The position numbers and the translations under genes were made by a program. Of a stretch of 64,000 nucleotides of DNA, positions 8,101 through 15,828 are shown piece by piece (positions within the stretch are counted from its first letter, which is position 1; the number at the start of each line of letters is the position of its first letter). Under the pieces are notes generated by a model. That model had not been told where the DNA came from. It ran no database searches and saw only the letters and a program-made list of their open reading frames with translations. Origin of the DNA: Niabella aurantiaca DSM 17617 (GTDB lineage Bacteria; Bacteroidota; Bacteroidia; Chitinophagales; Chitinophagaceae); the NCBI RefSeq assembly GCF_000374125.1, contig NZ_KB893637.1:62001-126000 (forward strand), written 5' to 3'.

Positions 8101-8870
8101 CGCATGTTCTTCATGTTTACATCATCGTCGGCAAAATCACCCCGGAAAGCAGGGGTGGATTGCTTTTCGCCGGTATTGATGCAAAGCAGGATATCATGGG
8201 CGTTGAAATCGTCCTGTTCCACATAATGCGAATCGTTGCTGGCAATGATGGGCACCTTGTATTTAACGGCAAAGCGGATCAATACTTCGTTCACCTTATC
8301 CTGGTCGCCGATGCCGTGGCGTTGCAGCTCTACATAAAAGTCTTCTCCAAAAAGATCCAGCCACCACTTGAATTCCTGCTCGGCCTCTGCTTCCCCTTTG
8401 CGCAGGATGGCCTGTGGTACTGATGCTCCCAGGCAGCAGGTGGTGGCGATCAATCCCTCATGATACTGCAGGACCAGTTCTTTATCAATACGGGGGTATT
8501 TGCCATACAGCCCTTCTATGAACCCCAGGGAAGTGAGCTTGGTAAGATTGCGGTAACCCTGTTCATTTTTAGCCAGCAGGATCTGGTGGTAGCGTTTATC
8601 CTTCTTTTCTTTGGTAAAGGTTTTTTCGTGACGGTTCTCCACGAGGTAAAATTCGCAGCCTACTACCGGCTTTACCTTCGGTTTCCCGTTTTCGTCCAGA
8701 TGCTTATAAGCTTCTGCCACAAACTGGAAAGCACCATACATATTTCCGTGATCGCTGATGGCCAGGGCCGGCATTCCGTCGGCGATGGCTTTTTTGTACA
8801 GGGAGCCGATGGGAGCGGCCCCATCCAGCAATGAATATTGTGTATGGACGTGTAAATGCGAGAATTTCAT
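5199..8870 (-). CDS. dnaE: DNA polymerase III alpha subunit
   Basis: 1223 residues, the replicative polymerase catalytic subunit. The N-terminal PHP domain begins HVHTQYSLLDGAAP with DHGNMYGAF close behind. The polymerase active site has PDIDTDF near residue 437 (two catalytic Asp) after the GPGRGSAAGS glycine-rich loop (about 397-406). Helix-hairpin-helix residues (GLGGLKGVGEAA) lie near 890. A C-terminal OB-fold (KIMGLVSDAQHRISRTGNKF) starts near 1058 and is followed by a tau-binding-like tail. The length suits the DnaE1 class. The gene is convergent with uvrA. The start at 8870 gives MKFSHLHVHTQYS, the usual N-terminus. Confidence 0.97.
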   Translation of the reverse strand: MKFSHLHVHTQYSLLDGAAPIGSLYKKAIADGMPALAISDHGNMYGAFQFVAEAYKHLDENGKPKVKPVVGCEFYLVENRHEKTFTKEKKDKRYHQILLAKNEQGYRNLTKLTSLGFIEGLYGKYPRIDKELVLQYHEGLIATTCCLGASVPQAILRKGEAEAEQEFKWWLDLFGEDFYVELQRHGIGDQDKVNEVLIRFAVKYKVPIIASNDSHYVEQDDFNAHDILLCINTGEKQSTPAFRGDFADDDVNMKNMRFAFANDQFYFKNTEEMSKLFADLPEAIDNTNAIVDKIELLDLKRSILLPNFPIPEDFKRHTEDEKTDKGLVSADSLNQWEYLRHLTYEGAQIRYGVMPDSTKERIDFELFTIKTMGFAGYFLIVSDFIKAGRDSGVFIGPGRGSAAGSVVAYCIGITNIDPIKYNLLFERFLNPDRKSMPDIDTDFDDEGRQRVIDYVVQKYGKNQVAQIITYGTMAAKMSIKDVARVMDLPLPDSNALAKLVPEKPGISLKRVLHAPLQPKAGEKSLIEKEGLGADDIENVKRIRDVYNGDDLQSKVLHEAEILEGSVRNTGIHAAGIIIAPKDLTELLPVSTAKDSDLWVTQIEGSVIEEAGVIKMDFLGLKTLTIIKDALKLIKQNHNLDIVIDDIPLDDEKTYELYQKGETNATFQFESAGMQKYLRELKPDRFDDLIAMNALYRPGPLAYIPDYIERKHGRQEVVFDLPEMEDDLKDTYGITVYQEQVMLLSQKLAGFSKGDADVLRKAMGKKQKAVLDKMKKQFVEGATQKGHPADKLDKIWTDWEAFAQYAFNKSHATCYAFVAYQTAYLKAHYPSEYMAGVLNNAGSLEKITFFMEECKRMGLPVLGPDINESQKGFAVNKKGEIRFGLGGLKGVGEAAVESLIQERDENGAYASIFDMIKRVNQRTVNKKTLESLAYAGAFDCFADLYRAQYFHIPPGDLTNGLEKIIKYGQVCQAQAQTSTNTLFGDLAEVMEVQVPKIPECAPWPLVVQLDHEKQVTGIFISGHPLDDYRFEMEHYGITKISYLNEYKTQDKEKISSAASFKIMGLVSDAQHRISRTGNKFGSFIIEDYSGKLDMVLFSEDYMKYSPMLQLGATVYLTGYFKQRFNGDFDFKITSICLAESVMKNQTKNLKIELPVEEVTKETVEFIHSNLKAHKGPSTLKLSIKDATEDITVDLLTRGKGFEMNNELIVYLSKQANWNVAVELN

Positions 8871-8920
8871 GTGTACTTCTTTAATATGGGGCCTGTATCT
8901 TACAGCAGGGATTGCTGAAA

Positions 8921-8941
8921 AAACAGCTTTTAGTGCTGTTT
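8921..8941. other. Perfect hairpin upstream of dnaE
   Basis: AAACAGC (8921-8927) and GCTGTTT (8935-8941) form a perfect 7-bp stem with a 7-nt loop, 51-71 bp upstream of the dnaE start. There is no T-run on either strand that would make it a clear terminator. It could be a regulatory palindrome for dnaE. Confidence 0.3.
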
Positions 8942-9028
8942 GACACGAGGCCTGTTCGAACTGCTAAAATGGGACAAAAACGGTAAAGAACGGGTATATT
9001 TTTATGCACATTCTCTAAAAGGCAACAA

Positions 9029-9217
9029 TCAACTGCCTGTTACTGTTTTGTGCACACGAACGATTGTGATTGCTTCTTGATTACTATAAGGCTCGATTTT
9101 ATTTGTATTGATATTCAATATAATATGTATTTTATTCAAAAAAAAGTCTCCCCCGGGCAATAAATGCTCTTGATCTGCGTTATGATAAATTGGAAATGGA
9201 AATTCCAGCATGGTCAT
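9029..9217 (-). CDS. Possible small hypothetical protein (62 aa)
   Basis: The reading frame starts MTMLEFPFPIYHNADQEH after an A-rich stretch typical of start regions in this phylum. Its composition is protein-like (few rare residues; a hydrophobic strand IHIILNINTNKIEPY), but I recognise no family and see no promoter. The DNA is A/T-richer than its neighbours. It is upstream of, and divergent from, the NlpC/P60 gene. It may be a real small cytoplasmic protein or chance. Confidence 0.3.
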   Translation of the reverse strand: MTMLEFPFPIYHNADQEHLLPGGDFFLNKIHIILNINTNKIEPYSNQEAITIVRVHKTVTGS

Positions 9218-9261
9218 TTTTTAGGCGTTGCTATTGGTAAATAAATTTAAAAGAAATCGTT

Positions 9262-10020
9262 TTGAGATATATATTGACGGGATTTAGCTTGATGGTGCTG
9301 ATGGCCAGTTGCTCAACCGCTTCTAAATTTTTTACCTCGTCCAATAAGAAAACTACAAATACAAAGCTGCAACCCACTCAAGAGCCCACCCTCGCCAATG
9401 CTTATATGGAGCAGGTGACCATTTCCCCTGGCAATTCCAAATCGGATACGAGGATGCGGCGTATAGAAAAGAATATAGCTTCCAGCGGGGTAAAGGATGT
9501 AAAAGCCCTGCATGCTGCGATCATTGTTCCCCGGTCGGCTCCGGCAACAGAACTTCAAAGAAAATACGCGGTCATATTAAATGTGCTGCCCAATTCGATC
9601 AGTAATAATGACCTGCTGGAAACGATGGATGATTGGTACGGTACCCGCTATCAATATGGCGGAACCACCAAATACGGCATCGACTGCAGCGCTTTTACCC
9701 GTGAAATGTATCGCGGGGCTTACGGGATAGAGCTTCCCCGGACCGCCCGCGAACAATATAGCCGTGTGCGTAAGATCTCCAGTACCGAACTGAGGGAGGG
9801 TGATCTGGTTTTCTTTAATACAACGGGCGGTGTTTCGCATGTTGGGATGTACCTGGGTAATAACAAATTTGTGCACGCTTCTACCAGTAAGGGCGTTACC
9901 ATCAGCGATCTGTATGAGAGCTATTATATTTCACGTTTTATAGGCGCAGGGCGTATAGAAGCTACGTCTGAAGAGTACCTGGCGCATAATAACGAAGGAT
10001 CTTCCGGGGTGAGTAATTAA
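9262..10020 (+). CDS. NlpC/P60-family lipoprotein, Spr/MepS-like peptidoglycan hydrolase
   Basis: 252 residues. The signal peptide ends in a lipobox (LMASC). The C-terminal half is an NlpC/P60 cysteine peptidase: YGGTTKYGIDCSAFTREMY carries the catalytic Cys (about 141), HVGMYLG the His (about 193) and FVHAS the third polar residue. ELPRTAREQY between them matches E. coli Spr (MepS), which cuts D-Glu/meso-DAP crosslinks. Residues about 20-100 are a poorly conserved linker. It is probably an envelope cell-wall remodelling enzyme. The start is TTG, because the signal peptide begins immediately and no better in-frame start lies upstream. A strong terminator follows. Confidence 0.9.
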   Translation: MRYILTGFSLMVLMASCSTASKFFTSSNKKTTNTKLQPTQEPTLANAYMEQVTISPGNSKSDTRMRRIEKNIASSGVKDVKALHAAIIVPRSAPATELQRKYAVILNVLPNSISNNDLLETMDDWYGTRYQYGGTTKYGIDCSAFTREMYRGAYGIELPRTAREQYSRVRKISSTELREGDLVFFNTTGGVSHVGMYLGNNKFVHASTSKGVTISDLYESYYISRFIGAGRIEATSEEYLAHNNEGSSGVSN

Positions 10021-10040
10021 TGATTTTTTTATTAGTAAGG

Positions 10041-10069
10041 AAAGCGCTTCTTTATGGAGCGCTTTTTTT
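10041..10069 (+). terminator. Rho-independent terminator of the NlpC/P60 gene
   Basis: AAAGCGCT (10041-10048) and AGCGCTTT (10058-10065) form a perfect 8-bp stem with a 9-nt loop, running into a T-run, 20 bp after the stop codon. Confidence 0.9.
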
Positions 10070-10150
10070 GCGTTACAACCTGTGGAAGATCTGCCGGCAG
10101 GCTGTTTGAGGTTTGAGGTTTTGGGTTTGAAGGTTAACGTTTGTTGTTTG

Positions 10151-10201
10151 TGGGTTGGGTCCCGGTTTTATGCCTGGTGCTGGATTTTCTTTCGAAAGTC
10201 C
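10151..10201 (+). repeat. Diverged direct repeat, copy 1
   Basis: Copy 1 reads TGGGTTGGGTCCCGGTTTTA and continues through TGCCTGGTGCTGGATT to TTTCGAAAGTCC. It aligns over about 50 bp with copy 2 at 10523-10576, with scattered, mostly transition, differences. Confidence 0.6.
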
Positions 10202-10522
10202 ACAATCCTTATTAGATGCCGTTTATCTAAGGGCATTTAATAAACCTTGCGGCTGCTTTTCTGTTTTTCCACTTTTCCAGTCAATGAAAAGTGGAGCAAA
10301 AATCTTTTCCGCCGAAAGGCGAATCCTGCAGGACCAGAAAAATCTGCACTTCAGGCTTTGTTCCGCTTGAGGCGGAACGCCATTCCGTTTGATTTTTCTT
10401 TTCGCTGTCCGGCGGAAGCCTTCTAAGCAGGGCCTCTTTTAGCATGTGAACCGCCTTTTTATAAACAGGTCCTGCCCCCGATCATTTTGTTTGAAAGCGG
10501 GTGGTTTATGATTAGGAATACT

Positions 10523-10576
10523 TTGGGGTTTGGGTTCCGGTCTTATGTCTGGTGTTGGATTCCCTTTCGAAAGTCC
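10523..10576 (+). repeat. Diverged direct repeat, copy 2
   Basis: Copy 2 carries GGTTTGGGTTCCGGTCTTAT, then GTCTGGTGTTGGATT and the shared end TTTCGAAAGTCC. It matches copy 1 at 10151-10201. Confidence 0.6.
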
Positions 10577-10651
10577 GGACCCTCATTTTCAAATTTTCAA
10601 ATCAGACATTTGACACGCATTCCCGAATCTAAAAGCAGACATTTTTTTCGA

Positions 10652-12178
10652 CTACTGCTTTCCGCTCTTCCGGTCTCTCTTCAATCGCTTTACAAGTGAT
10701 GCAAGTACCGGTTTCAGGTCGGGGGTCAGGTTCAGGAAATACACACTGCCTGTGAACAACGCTACAATAAAGATACTGCGGGCAAATAAGCCTGAAAAGC
10801 CATGCAGGTTGTGAAAAAGCAGCCAGCTGATCCCATACGTTCCGGCGGCCAGGATCAGCGTATAGATGGAGTTTCTTGTAAAGGGGAATAAACGGAATTT
10901 TTTCCACAGGAACAGGATCCGCACAGCATTGTAAATAACAACGGAGATCAGGTTGGCCAGAGCCGGTCCGTTGATGTCCATTTTTTTGGCCAGGTAGTAA
11001 TTAAGCGGCAGCATGAGCAGCAACAGCACAATACCGCTGGTAAGTTCAAATTTCCAGTACTTGGATGTACCAATGATGGGCGCATTTACGCCGGTTCCAA
11101 GATCAACTATTTTTGTAGCTCCCAGTAAAAGGAATACATCGAGCCCGTCTAAAAGCTCGCCCATCAGACCCAGGGTCCGGATCGCTTCGCTGAAATTGGC
11201 CAGTACCAATATGAATAGCAGGCAGGCGAAAATGAGCATGTTTATGGATGACCGCTGGTAGATATTTTGGATCTGCCCGATATTTTTGTCTTTCCATGCT
11301 TGTGAAATATAGGGGGTAGCGGAGGCCTGAACACCGCGTTGGGGGGCCTGTATAAGGCTGGTGAGGTATTGGGCAAAGGTGTAGATGGCCAGACCGGTTA
11401 GCCCTTTTTTGGAAACGGAGGAGATCACAAAGGAATCAAATACCATCGAAAGGTTTAAGATCAGTGACCCGGGATATACAAATAGCAGGAACCGGAGGAT
11501 ATTTTTGGAGAACTTCTTTGAAACACTACTGAGCCGGAAGGTGATAAAGATCTTTTTCTTTATCATTAAATAGATCAGCAGTGTGCATGCTATGATGAGA
11601 TAACTGAAGGAATAGATCTTTATAAAAAGGTCAAAGTTGGAAATGATCCTGAAGATAAACAAACAGATCAATACCGTGGTGATCAGCCGGAACTGGACCT
11701 CTTTCATAAAATTTGTGACCACGGATTTTTTAAGGTTCCAGGCATAGGCTTCGAGCACGGTGTAGATCGTTAATCCGAATCCAAAGGGAAACATCCAATA
11801 ATAGTACTGAACGGCCAACGGTGATTCTGCAGAGTATTTTCTTTCAAACAGCCATTTGAAAGCGATCCCGATAATGAGAACAACCACAGATCCGATCATG
11901 GAGGTTACCAGGGATATGGTCAGCATATCATTTTTCCGCACCGGCAAACGATCATTGTAATAAGGATAGAACTTGTAAATATAAGAGGGCATTCCCATGC
12001 AGGCGATGGACATCATGAATGTGGCCACGGGCACGAAGAAGCCACTCGTGAGCCCATATTCGGTAGTTGTGAAATAGCCCTCCTTTGTAAAAAAGAAATT
12101 GTTCAGGGCACCAACAAGAAATCCGAAATAAATAACGACTGATGAAACAAGACTATGCTTCCTGATTTGTGCGCTCAT
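10652..12178 (-). CDS. Polysaccharide flippase-like membrane protein (Wzx/MATE-type)
   Basis: 508 residues with about 12-14 hydrophobic segments spread over the whole length, starting with SVVIYFGFLVGALNNFFF. The pattern and the N-terminal sequence resemble oligosaccharide flippases (Polysacc_synt family), which move lipid-linked sugars across the inner membrane. A basic C-terminal tail (VKRLKRDRKSGKQ) would be cytoplasmic. No glycosyltransferase genes flank it, so its substrate is unknown. It lies 9 bp downstream of the M1 peptidase gene on the same strand and is probably cotranscribed with it. Confidence 0.8.
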   Translation of the reverse strand: MSAQIRKHSLVSSVVIYFGFLVGALNNFFFTKEGYFTTTEYGLTSGFFVPVATFMMSIACMGMPSYIYKFYPYYNDRLPVRKNDMLTISLVTSMIGSVVVLIIGIAFKWLFERKYSAESPLAVQYYYWMFPFGFGLTIYTVLEAYAWNLKKSVVTNFMKEVQFRLITTVLICLFIFRIISNFDLFIKIYSFSYLIIACTLLIYLMIKKKIFITFRLSSVSKKFSKNILRFLLFVYPGSLILNLSMVFDSFVISSVSKKGLTGLAIYTFAQYLTSLIQAPQRGVQASATPYISQAWKDKNIGQIQNIYQRSSINMLIFACLLFILVLANFSEAIRTLGLMGELLDGLDVFLLLGATKIVDLGTGVNAPIIGTSKYWKFELTSGIVLLLLMLPLNYYLAKKMDINGPALANLISVVIYNAVRILFLWKKFRLFPFTRNSIYTLILAAGTYGISWLLFHNLHGFSGLFARSIFIVALFTGSVYFLNLTPDLKPVLASLVKRLKRDRKSGKQ

Positions 12179-12187
12179 TGAAATGGA

Positions 12188-13849
12188 TTAAGAAGCTTTT
12201 TCTACTTTGATATAGAAATTGGGGCTTACATCAAGTGCATTGTTTTTTAAAATACCCAGCGGGGCCTCCTGATACCTTTCTTTAGGTGCCAGCCACTGTC
12301 CGTTTGCCAGCTGAACGGGCATATTGAATCCCGGTACACAGTTGGTCCATTTATAACGTACTTTATTTCCGCTGACGGTGTAGGTCAGCACCGGAACCAT
12401 GGTCGTGCGCAGGTATTGGTCAAATACTTTTTGAAGCGGCTTTCCGGTCTGGCGGATGATGTATGCTTCTATTTGCCGGCCGGTTACGGTCTGGTGGTAG
12501 AAGTCCCTGTTAAGTCCCCGGAGCAGGTTCCGGAATTTGTTGTCGTCGTTGATGATCTGGCGGATGGTATGGATCATGCTGGCTCCTTTATCGTACATGT
12601 CACTGCTTCCTTCCTTGTTCACCCCATAGATGCCGATAATGGGCTGGTCGTTCCGGATGATCCTTCGCTGACCGATCACATATTCGTTGGCTGCCTTTAA
12701 GCCGTGCCGGCATTGCACGAACAGGGTTTCGGAATAGGTAGTAAAGGCTTCATGCACCCACATATCGGCAATATCTTTGGTGGTAATGTTATTGGCAAAC
12801 CATTCGTGACCGCTTTCGTGTACAATGATAAAATCCCAGTCGTCGCCCCAGCCGGTTCCGGACCGGTCCTTGCCCAGGTAGCCGTTCAGGTATTGATTGC
12901 CGTACGCTACGCCGCTCTGATGCTCCATGCCCAGGTGGGGCGCATCTACCAGTTTATAGCTGTCTTCATAAAAAGGATAGGGTCCCATCCAGTGCTCAAA
13001 GCAATGGATCATGGGCTTTACGATGGTAAAATGTTCTTTTGCCTTTTCCAGGTTATAGTCCAGCACCCAGTAGCCGATATCCAGTTTTCCTTTTTCTCCC
13101 TGCAGGGTATCGCTGAAATTTACGTAATGGCCAATATAGGGTGTTATCAGGTAGGTATTGATAGGCTGTGTTACGGTCCACTTCCAACCGGTAGTGCCAT
13201 TCCGGTTTTTGGTTTTGGCCGTCAGCCGCCCGTTGCTGACTGCCGTCAGGCTGTCCGGTACAATGATGGTAATGGTCATGCCGTTGTCCGGCTCATCGGC
13301 CTGGTGGTCTTTACAGGGCAGCCAGGAGCTGGCGCCGATTCCCTGTGTTGCCGTGCTGACCCAGTTCCGGCCCTGTGCATCTTTTGTAAAGATCCATCCG
13401 CCGTCCCAAGGTGGTGTTTTGGCAACGATGGGATTTCCCCTGAAATAGATACGGAGCGTTTTCGGTTTTTTATTGATCGCAAAGCCGGTAGTATTAAGCC
13501 AGAAAACATTTCCTTCCCGCTGGAAGGAGATCGATTTATGGGTATCCAGGTCTTCCACGCGCTCTATTTGCATCGGTTCCTGCAGGTCTATTTGCAGGGG
13601 ATCTTTTGAGTCCTTTAGGATTGCATAGGTAATGTCATTGTAGCCGCTGATGGCTTTGTTTGCAATGTCTACCTGCAGCCGGATATCATATCTGAGCACG
13701 TTCCACCAGCTTCTTCCTGCGCCATAGCTGCCCCGGAGGCTGTCCTGGCGGGTAAGCTTTTCCTGGTGATTCAGCAGCTGTGCCTGCAAACAACCCGTTG
13801 TGAGCAGCATCAGGCAGCTTGTTTTCATAATATTTCTCAAAAAAATCAT
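12188..13849 (-). CDS. M1-family zinc metallopeptidase
   Basis: 553 residues, shorter than typical aminopeptidase N (about 850), so it lacks most of the C-terminal helical domain. The zinc site is complete: HESGHEWF (344-351) is HExxH and WVHEAF (364-369) supplies the third ligand Glu. The exopeptidase-type loop reads LGMEHQSG (306-313) where classical members have GAMEN. A signal sequence is present with MKTSCLMLLTTGC, so it may be exported or a lipoprotein. Translation may start at 13849 or at the second Met at 13828. Only 38 bp separate it from the divergent peptide-binding gene; a shared role in peptide use is plausible but inferred. Confidence 0.9.
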   Translation of the reverse strand: MIFLRNIMKTSCLMLLTTGCLQAQLLNHQEKLTRQDSLRGSYGAGRSWWNVLRYDIRLQVDIANKAISGYNDITYAILKDSKDPLQIDLQEPMQIERVEDLDTHKSISFQREGNVFWLNTTGFAINKKPKTLRIYFRGNPIVAKTPPWDGGWIFTKDAQGRNWVSTATQGIGASSWLPCKDHQADEPDNGMTITIIVPDSLTAVSNGRLTAKTKNRNGTTGWKWTVTQPINTYLITPYIGHYVNFSDTLQGEKGKLDIGYWVLDYNLEKAKEHFTIVKPMIHCFEHWMGPYPFYEDSYKLVDAPHLGMEHQSGVAYGNQYLNGYLGKDRSGTGWGDDWDFIIVHESGHEWFANNITTKDIADMWVHEAFTTYSETLFVQCRHGLKAANEYVIGQRRIIRNDQPIIGIYGVNKEGSSDMYDKGASMIHTIRQIINDDNKFRNLLRGLNRDFYHQTVTGRQIEAYIIRQTGKPLQKVFDQYLRTTMVPVLTYTVSGNKVRYKWTNCVPGFNMPVQLANGQWLAPKERYQEAPLGILKNNALDVSPNFYIKVEKAS

Positions 13850-13887
13850 TACCGAAGGGGTTTGAATTGTAAATTTAAACGTTCAAG

Positions 13888-15525
13888 ATGAAAACGACAC
13901 GACTATATCACTACAGGGGCCTTCTGATACTTTTTTTTTGTGTTTCTTTTGCAGGCTGTGCAAACAATAAAGGGAGGAGCCTGAAGATATTCCGGTATAA
14001 TGAATATGCAGGCATCGCTTCGCTGGATCCGGCATTTGCCAAAAACCAATCAACCATGTGGCCGGCGCACCAGCTTTTCAATACCCTGGTAGAGATCGAT
14101 GACAGCCTTAACATCAAACCATCGCTGGCAACGCACTGGGAAATTTCCGATGATAAGCAGACCTACACTTTTTACCTGCGGAACGATGTCTTTTTTCATG
14201 ATGATCCGGTTTTTCCCAACGCCCGCGGGCGGAAGATGACGGCTGCGGATGTGGTCTTTAGCCTGAACCGGATCATTGATCCCCGGGTAGCCAGCCCCGG
14301 CGCCTGGATCTTTAATGAGAAAGTTGATTCCCGGGAACCGTTTACCGCGCTCAGCGATACAGTTTTCCGGTTGAAGCTACAGCGACCTTATCAACCCATC
14401 CTGGGGATCCTCTCCATGCAGTACTGCTCTGTGGTGGCCCGGGAAGCCGTACAGAAATTTGGCGTGGATTTCCGGAGTCATCCGGTTGGCACCGGACCTT
14501 TTCAGTTCGTGGCCTGGGAAGAAGGGCAGGGGCTGGTGTTTAAAAAGAACCCCCATTACTTTGAGCGCGACAGCGCCGGGAACCGGCTGCCTTATATCGA
14601 TGGCATTAAAGTAAGCTTTAAAGACAGCCGCGCTACCGAGTTCTTATTACTGCGACAGGGGAATTTAGATTTTATCAACGAACTGGATCCCAGCTTTAAG
14701 GACGAGGTGCTTACCAAAAGAGGTACGCTCAAAAAGGAATGGGAAGGAAAACTCCTGCTGAAAACGGAGCCTTACCTGAATATTGAGTACCTGGGGATCC
14801 TGATGGACACCGCAAATGAGATCGTGCGTCATTCGCCTCTGCGGCTGAAAAAAGTACGGCAGGCGATTAATTACGGGTTTGACCGGAGAAAGATGATCCT
14901 CTATCTGCGTAATTCGCTTGGTACTCCGGCAGAATCCGGTTTTGTGCCGAAGGGATTGCCTTCTTTTAATGATTCGCTTGTAAAAGGATATCACTATGAT
15001 CCGGCAAAAGCGCTTGCCCTGTTGGGCGAAGCCGGTTTCCCCAATGGGAAGGGACTGCCCGTGATCAAATTGCTTACGATCTCCATTTATGCAGATTTTG
15101 CCAACTTTATCGCAAAGCAACTGGAGGAGACGGGAATGAAAATACAGGTGGAAGTAGTGCAGAAAGCATTGCTGTTTGAAATGACCGCCAATTCAAGGGC
15201 CGCCTTTTTCCGGGGTGGCTGGATCGCCGATTACCCCGATGCTGAAAATTACCTGTCTGTTTTTTATTCAAAAAACCCGGCTCCCCCCAATTATACACGT
15301 TACCGGAACAAGGAGTTTGATGCCATTTTCGAAGCGGCGATCAGGGAAACCAATGATTCGTTGCGCTATGTTTTATACCGGAAGGCAGACCAGGTAGCTA
15401 TCAATGACGCCCCGGTGGTACCGCTTTGGTATGACAAAGTGATCCAGCTGGTGCAGCCCAATATTAAAGGGTATCAGCCCAATGCTTTGAACCTGCTCGA
15501 ATTGAGAAGGGTACGGATCGAATAG
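13888..15525 (+). CDS. Peptide ABC-transporter substrate-binding lipoprotein (SBP family 5)
   Basis: 545 residues. The lipoprotein signal peptide ends FAGC. The body follows the family 5 solute-binding fold of DppA/OppA: EYAGIASLDPAFAKNQSTMW near the start, LATHWEISDDKQTYTFYLR, the signature-like MTAADVVFSLNRI (about 128-140), then PVGTGPFQFVAWEEGQGL and the C-terminal lobe with WIADYPDAENYLSVFYS. Such proteins bind oligopeptides or similar ligands outside the inner membrane and hand them to a permease. No permease or ATPase gene is next to it. It is divergent from the M1 peptidase gene at very short distance. Confidence 0.9.
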   Translation: MKTTRLYHYRGLLILFFCVSFAGCANNKGRSLKIFRYNEYAGIASLDPAFAKNQSTMWPAHQLFNTLVEIDDSLNIKPSLATHWEISDDKQTYTFYLRNDVFFHDDPVFPNARGRKMTAADVVFSLNRIIDPRVASPGAWIFNEKVDSREPFTALSDTVFRLKLQRPYQPILGILSMQYCSVVAREAVQKFGVDFRSHPVGTGPFQFVAWEEGQGLVFKKNPHYFERDSAGNRLPYIDGIKVSFKDSRATEFLLLRQGNLDFINELDPSFKDEVLTKRGTLKKEWEGKLLLKTEPYLNIEYLGILMDTANEIVRHSPLRLKKVRQAINYGFDRRKMILYLRNSLGTPAESGFVPKGLPSFNDSLVKGYHYDPAKALALLGEAGFPNGKGLPVIKLLTISIYADFANFIAKQLEETGMKIQVEVVQKALLFEMTANSRAAFFRGGWIADYPDAENYLSVFYSKNPAPPNYTRYRNKEFDAIFEAAIRETNDSLRYVLYRKADQVAINDAPVVPLWYDKVIQLVQPNIKGYQPNALNLLELRRVRIE

Positions 15526-15771
15526 GATCACAGACCTCGATGCTCATCACGGGCGATCATATATGCGTCAGGATGATTTTACGATTAAAAAGCTGCGGCG
15601 TTGATCCTTTTGGAAAAGACTCCGAACAGACCATAAAAGTGCCCGCCCGCCTGCCCGAATGAATGCATTCAGGCGGGGATGATCTTTCGGACGGGCAACG
15701 CCCGGTCGTCGGAGCTTCGTTCTTCTTGCTGCCTGCGTGATAGCTATCGGCTCAAATCCTGATTTCCGCAT
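15526..15771. other. Intergenic region with inverted repeats
   Basis: No credible gene. CCCGCCTG (15646-15653) pairs with CAGGCGGG (15670-15677) around a loop that includes the palindrome TGAATGCATTCA. A second small hairpin, CGGGC-AAC-GCCCG, follows near 15692. This looks like a genome-typical GC-rich intergenic repeat. Confidence 0.5.
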
Positions 15772-15802
15772 AAAAAAAGCGGCTACTTATAAAAGTAACC
15801 GC
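15772..15802 (-). terminator. Rho-independent terminator of sucC
   Basis: On the minus strand GCGGTTACTT (15802-15793) pairs with AAGTAGCCGC (15788-15779) over 10 bp with one G-U pair and a 4-nt loop, followed by seven T (15778-15772). It begins 27 bp past the sucC stop codon. Confidence 0.93.
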
Positions 15803-15828
15803 CCTCATTAAATGTAAATAAAATAAAG

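Larger units (their letters stand above)
10070..10651. other. Repeat-rich intergenic region without a gene
   Basis: About 580 bp with no credible coding frame. It opens with a G/T-rich tract built on GGTTTGAGG-like words (about 10105-10160). It contains a diverged direct repeat pair (10151-10201 and 10523-10576). Two perfect hairpins lie between them: CCACTTTTC / GAAAAGTGG (about 10269-10294) and GTTCCGC / GCGGAAC (10360-10378, 5-nt loop). Several words around GAAAAATC, TTCCGCC and GGCGGAA recur. It looks like degenerate non-coding repeat material. Confidence 0.6.

Noticed and set aside
12704-13609. 301-codon plus-strand open frame opposite the M1 peptidase gene
   Set aside because: Antisense shadow of the catalytic domain; no recognisable family.
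15568-15771. 67-codon minus-strand frame after the peptide-binding gene
   Set aside because: Arg-rich reading of a hairpin repeat region; overlaps palindromes and ends at the sucC terminator.
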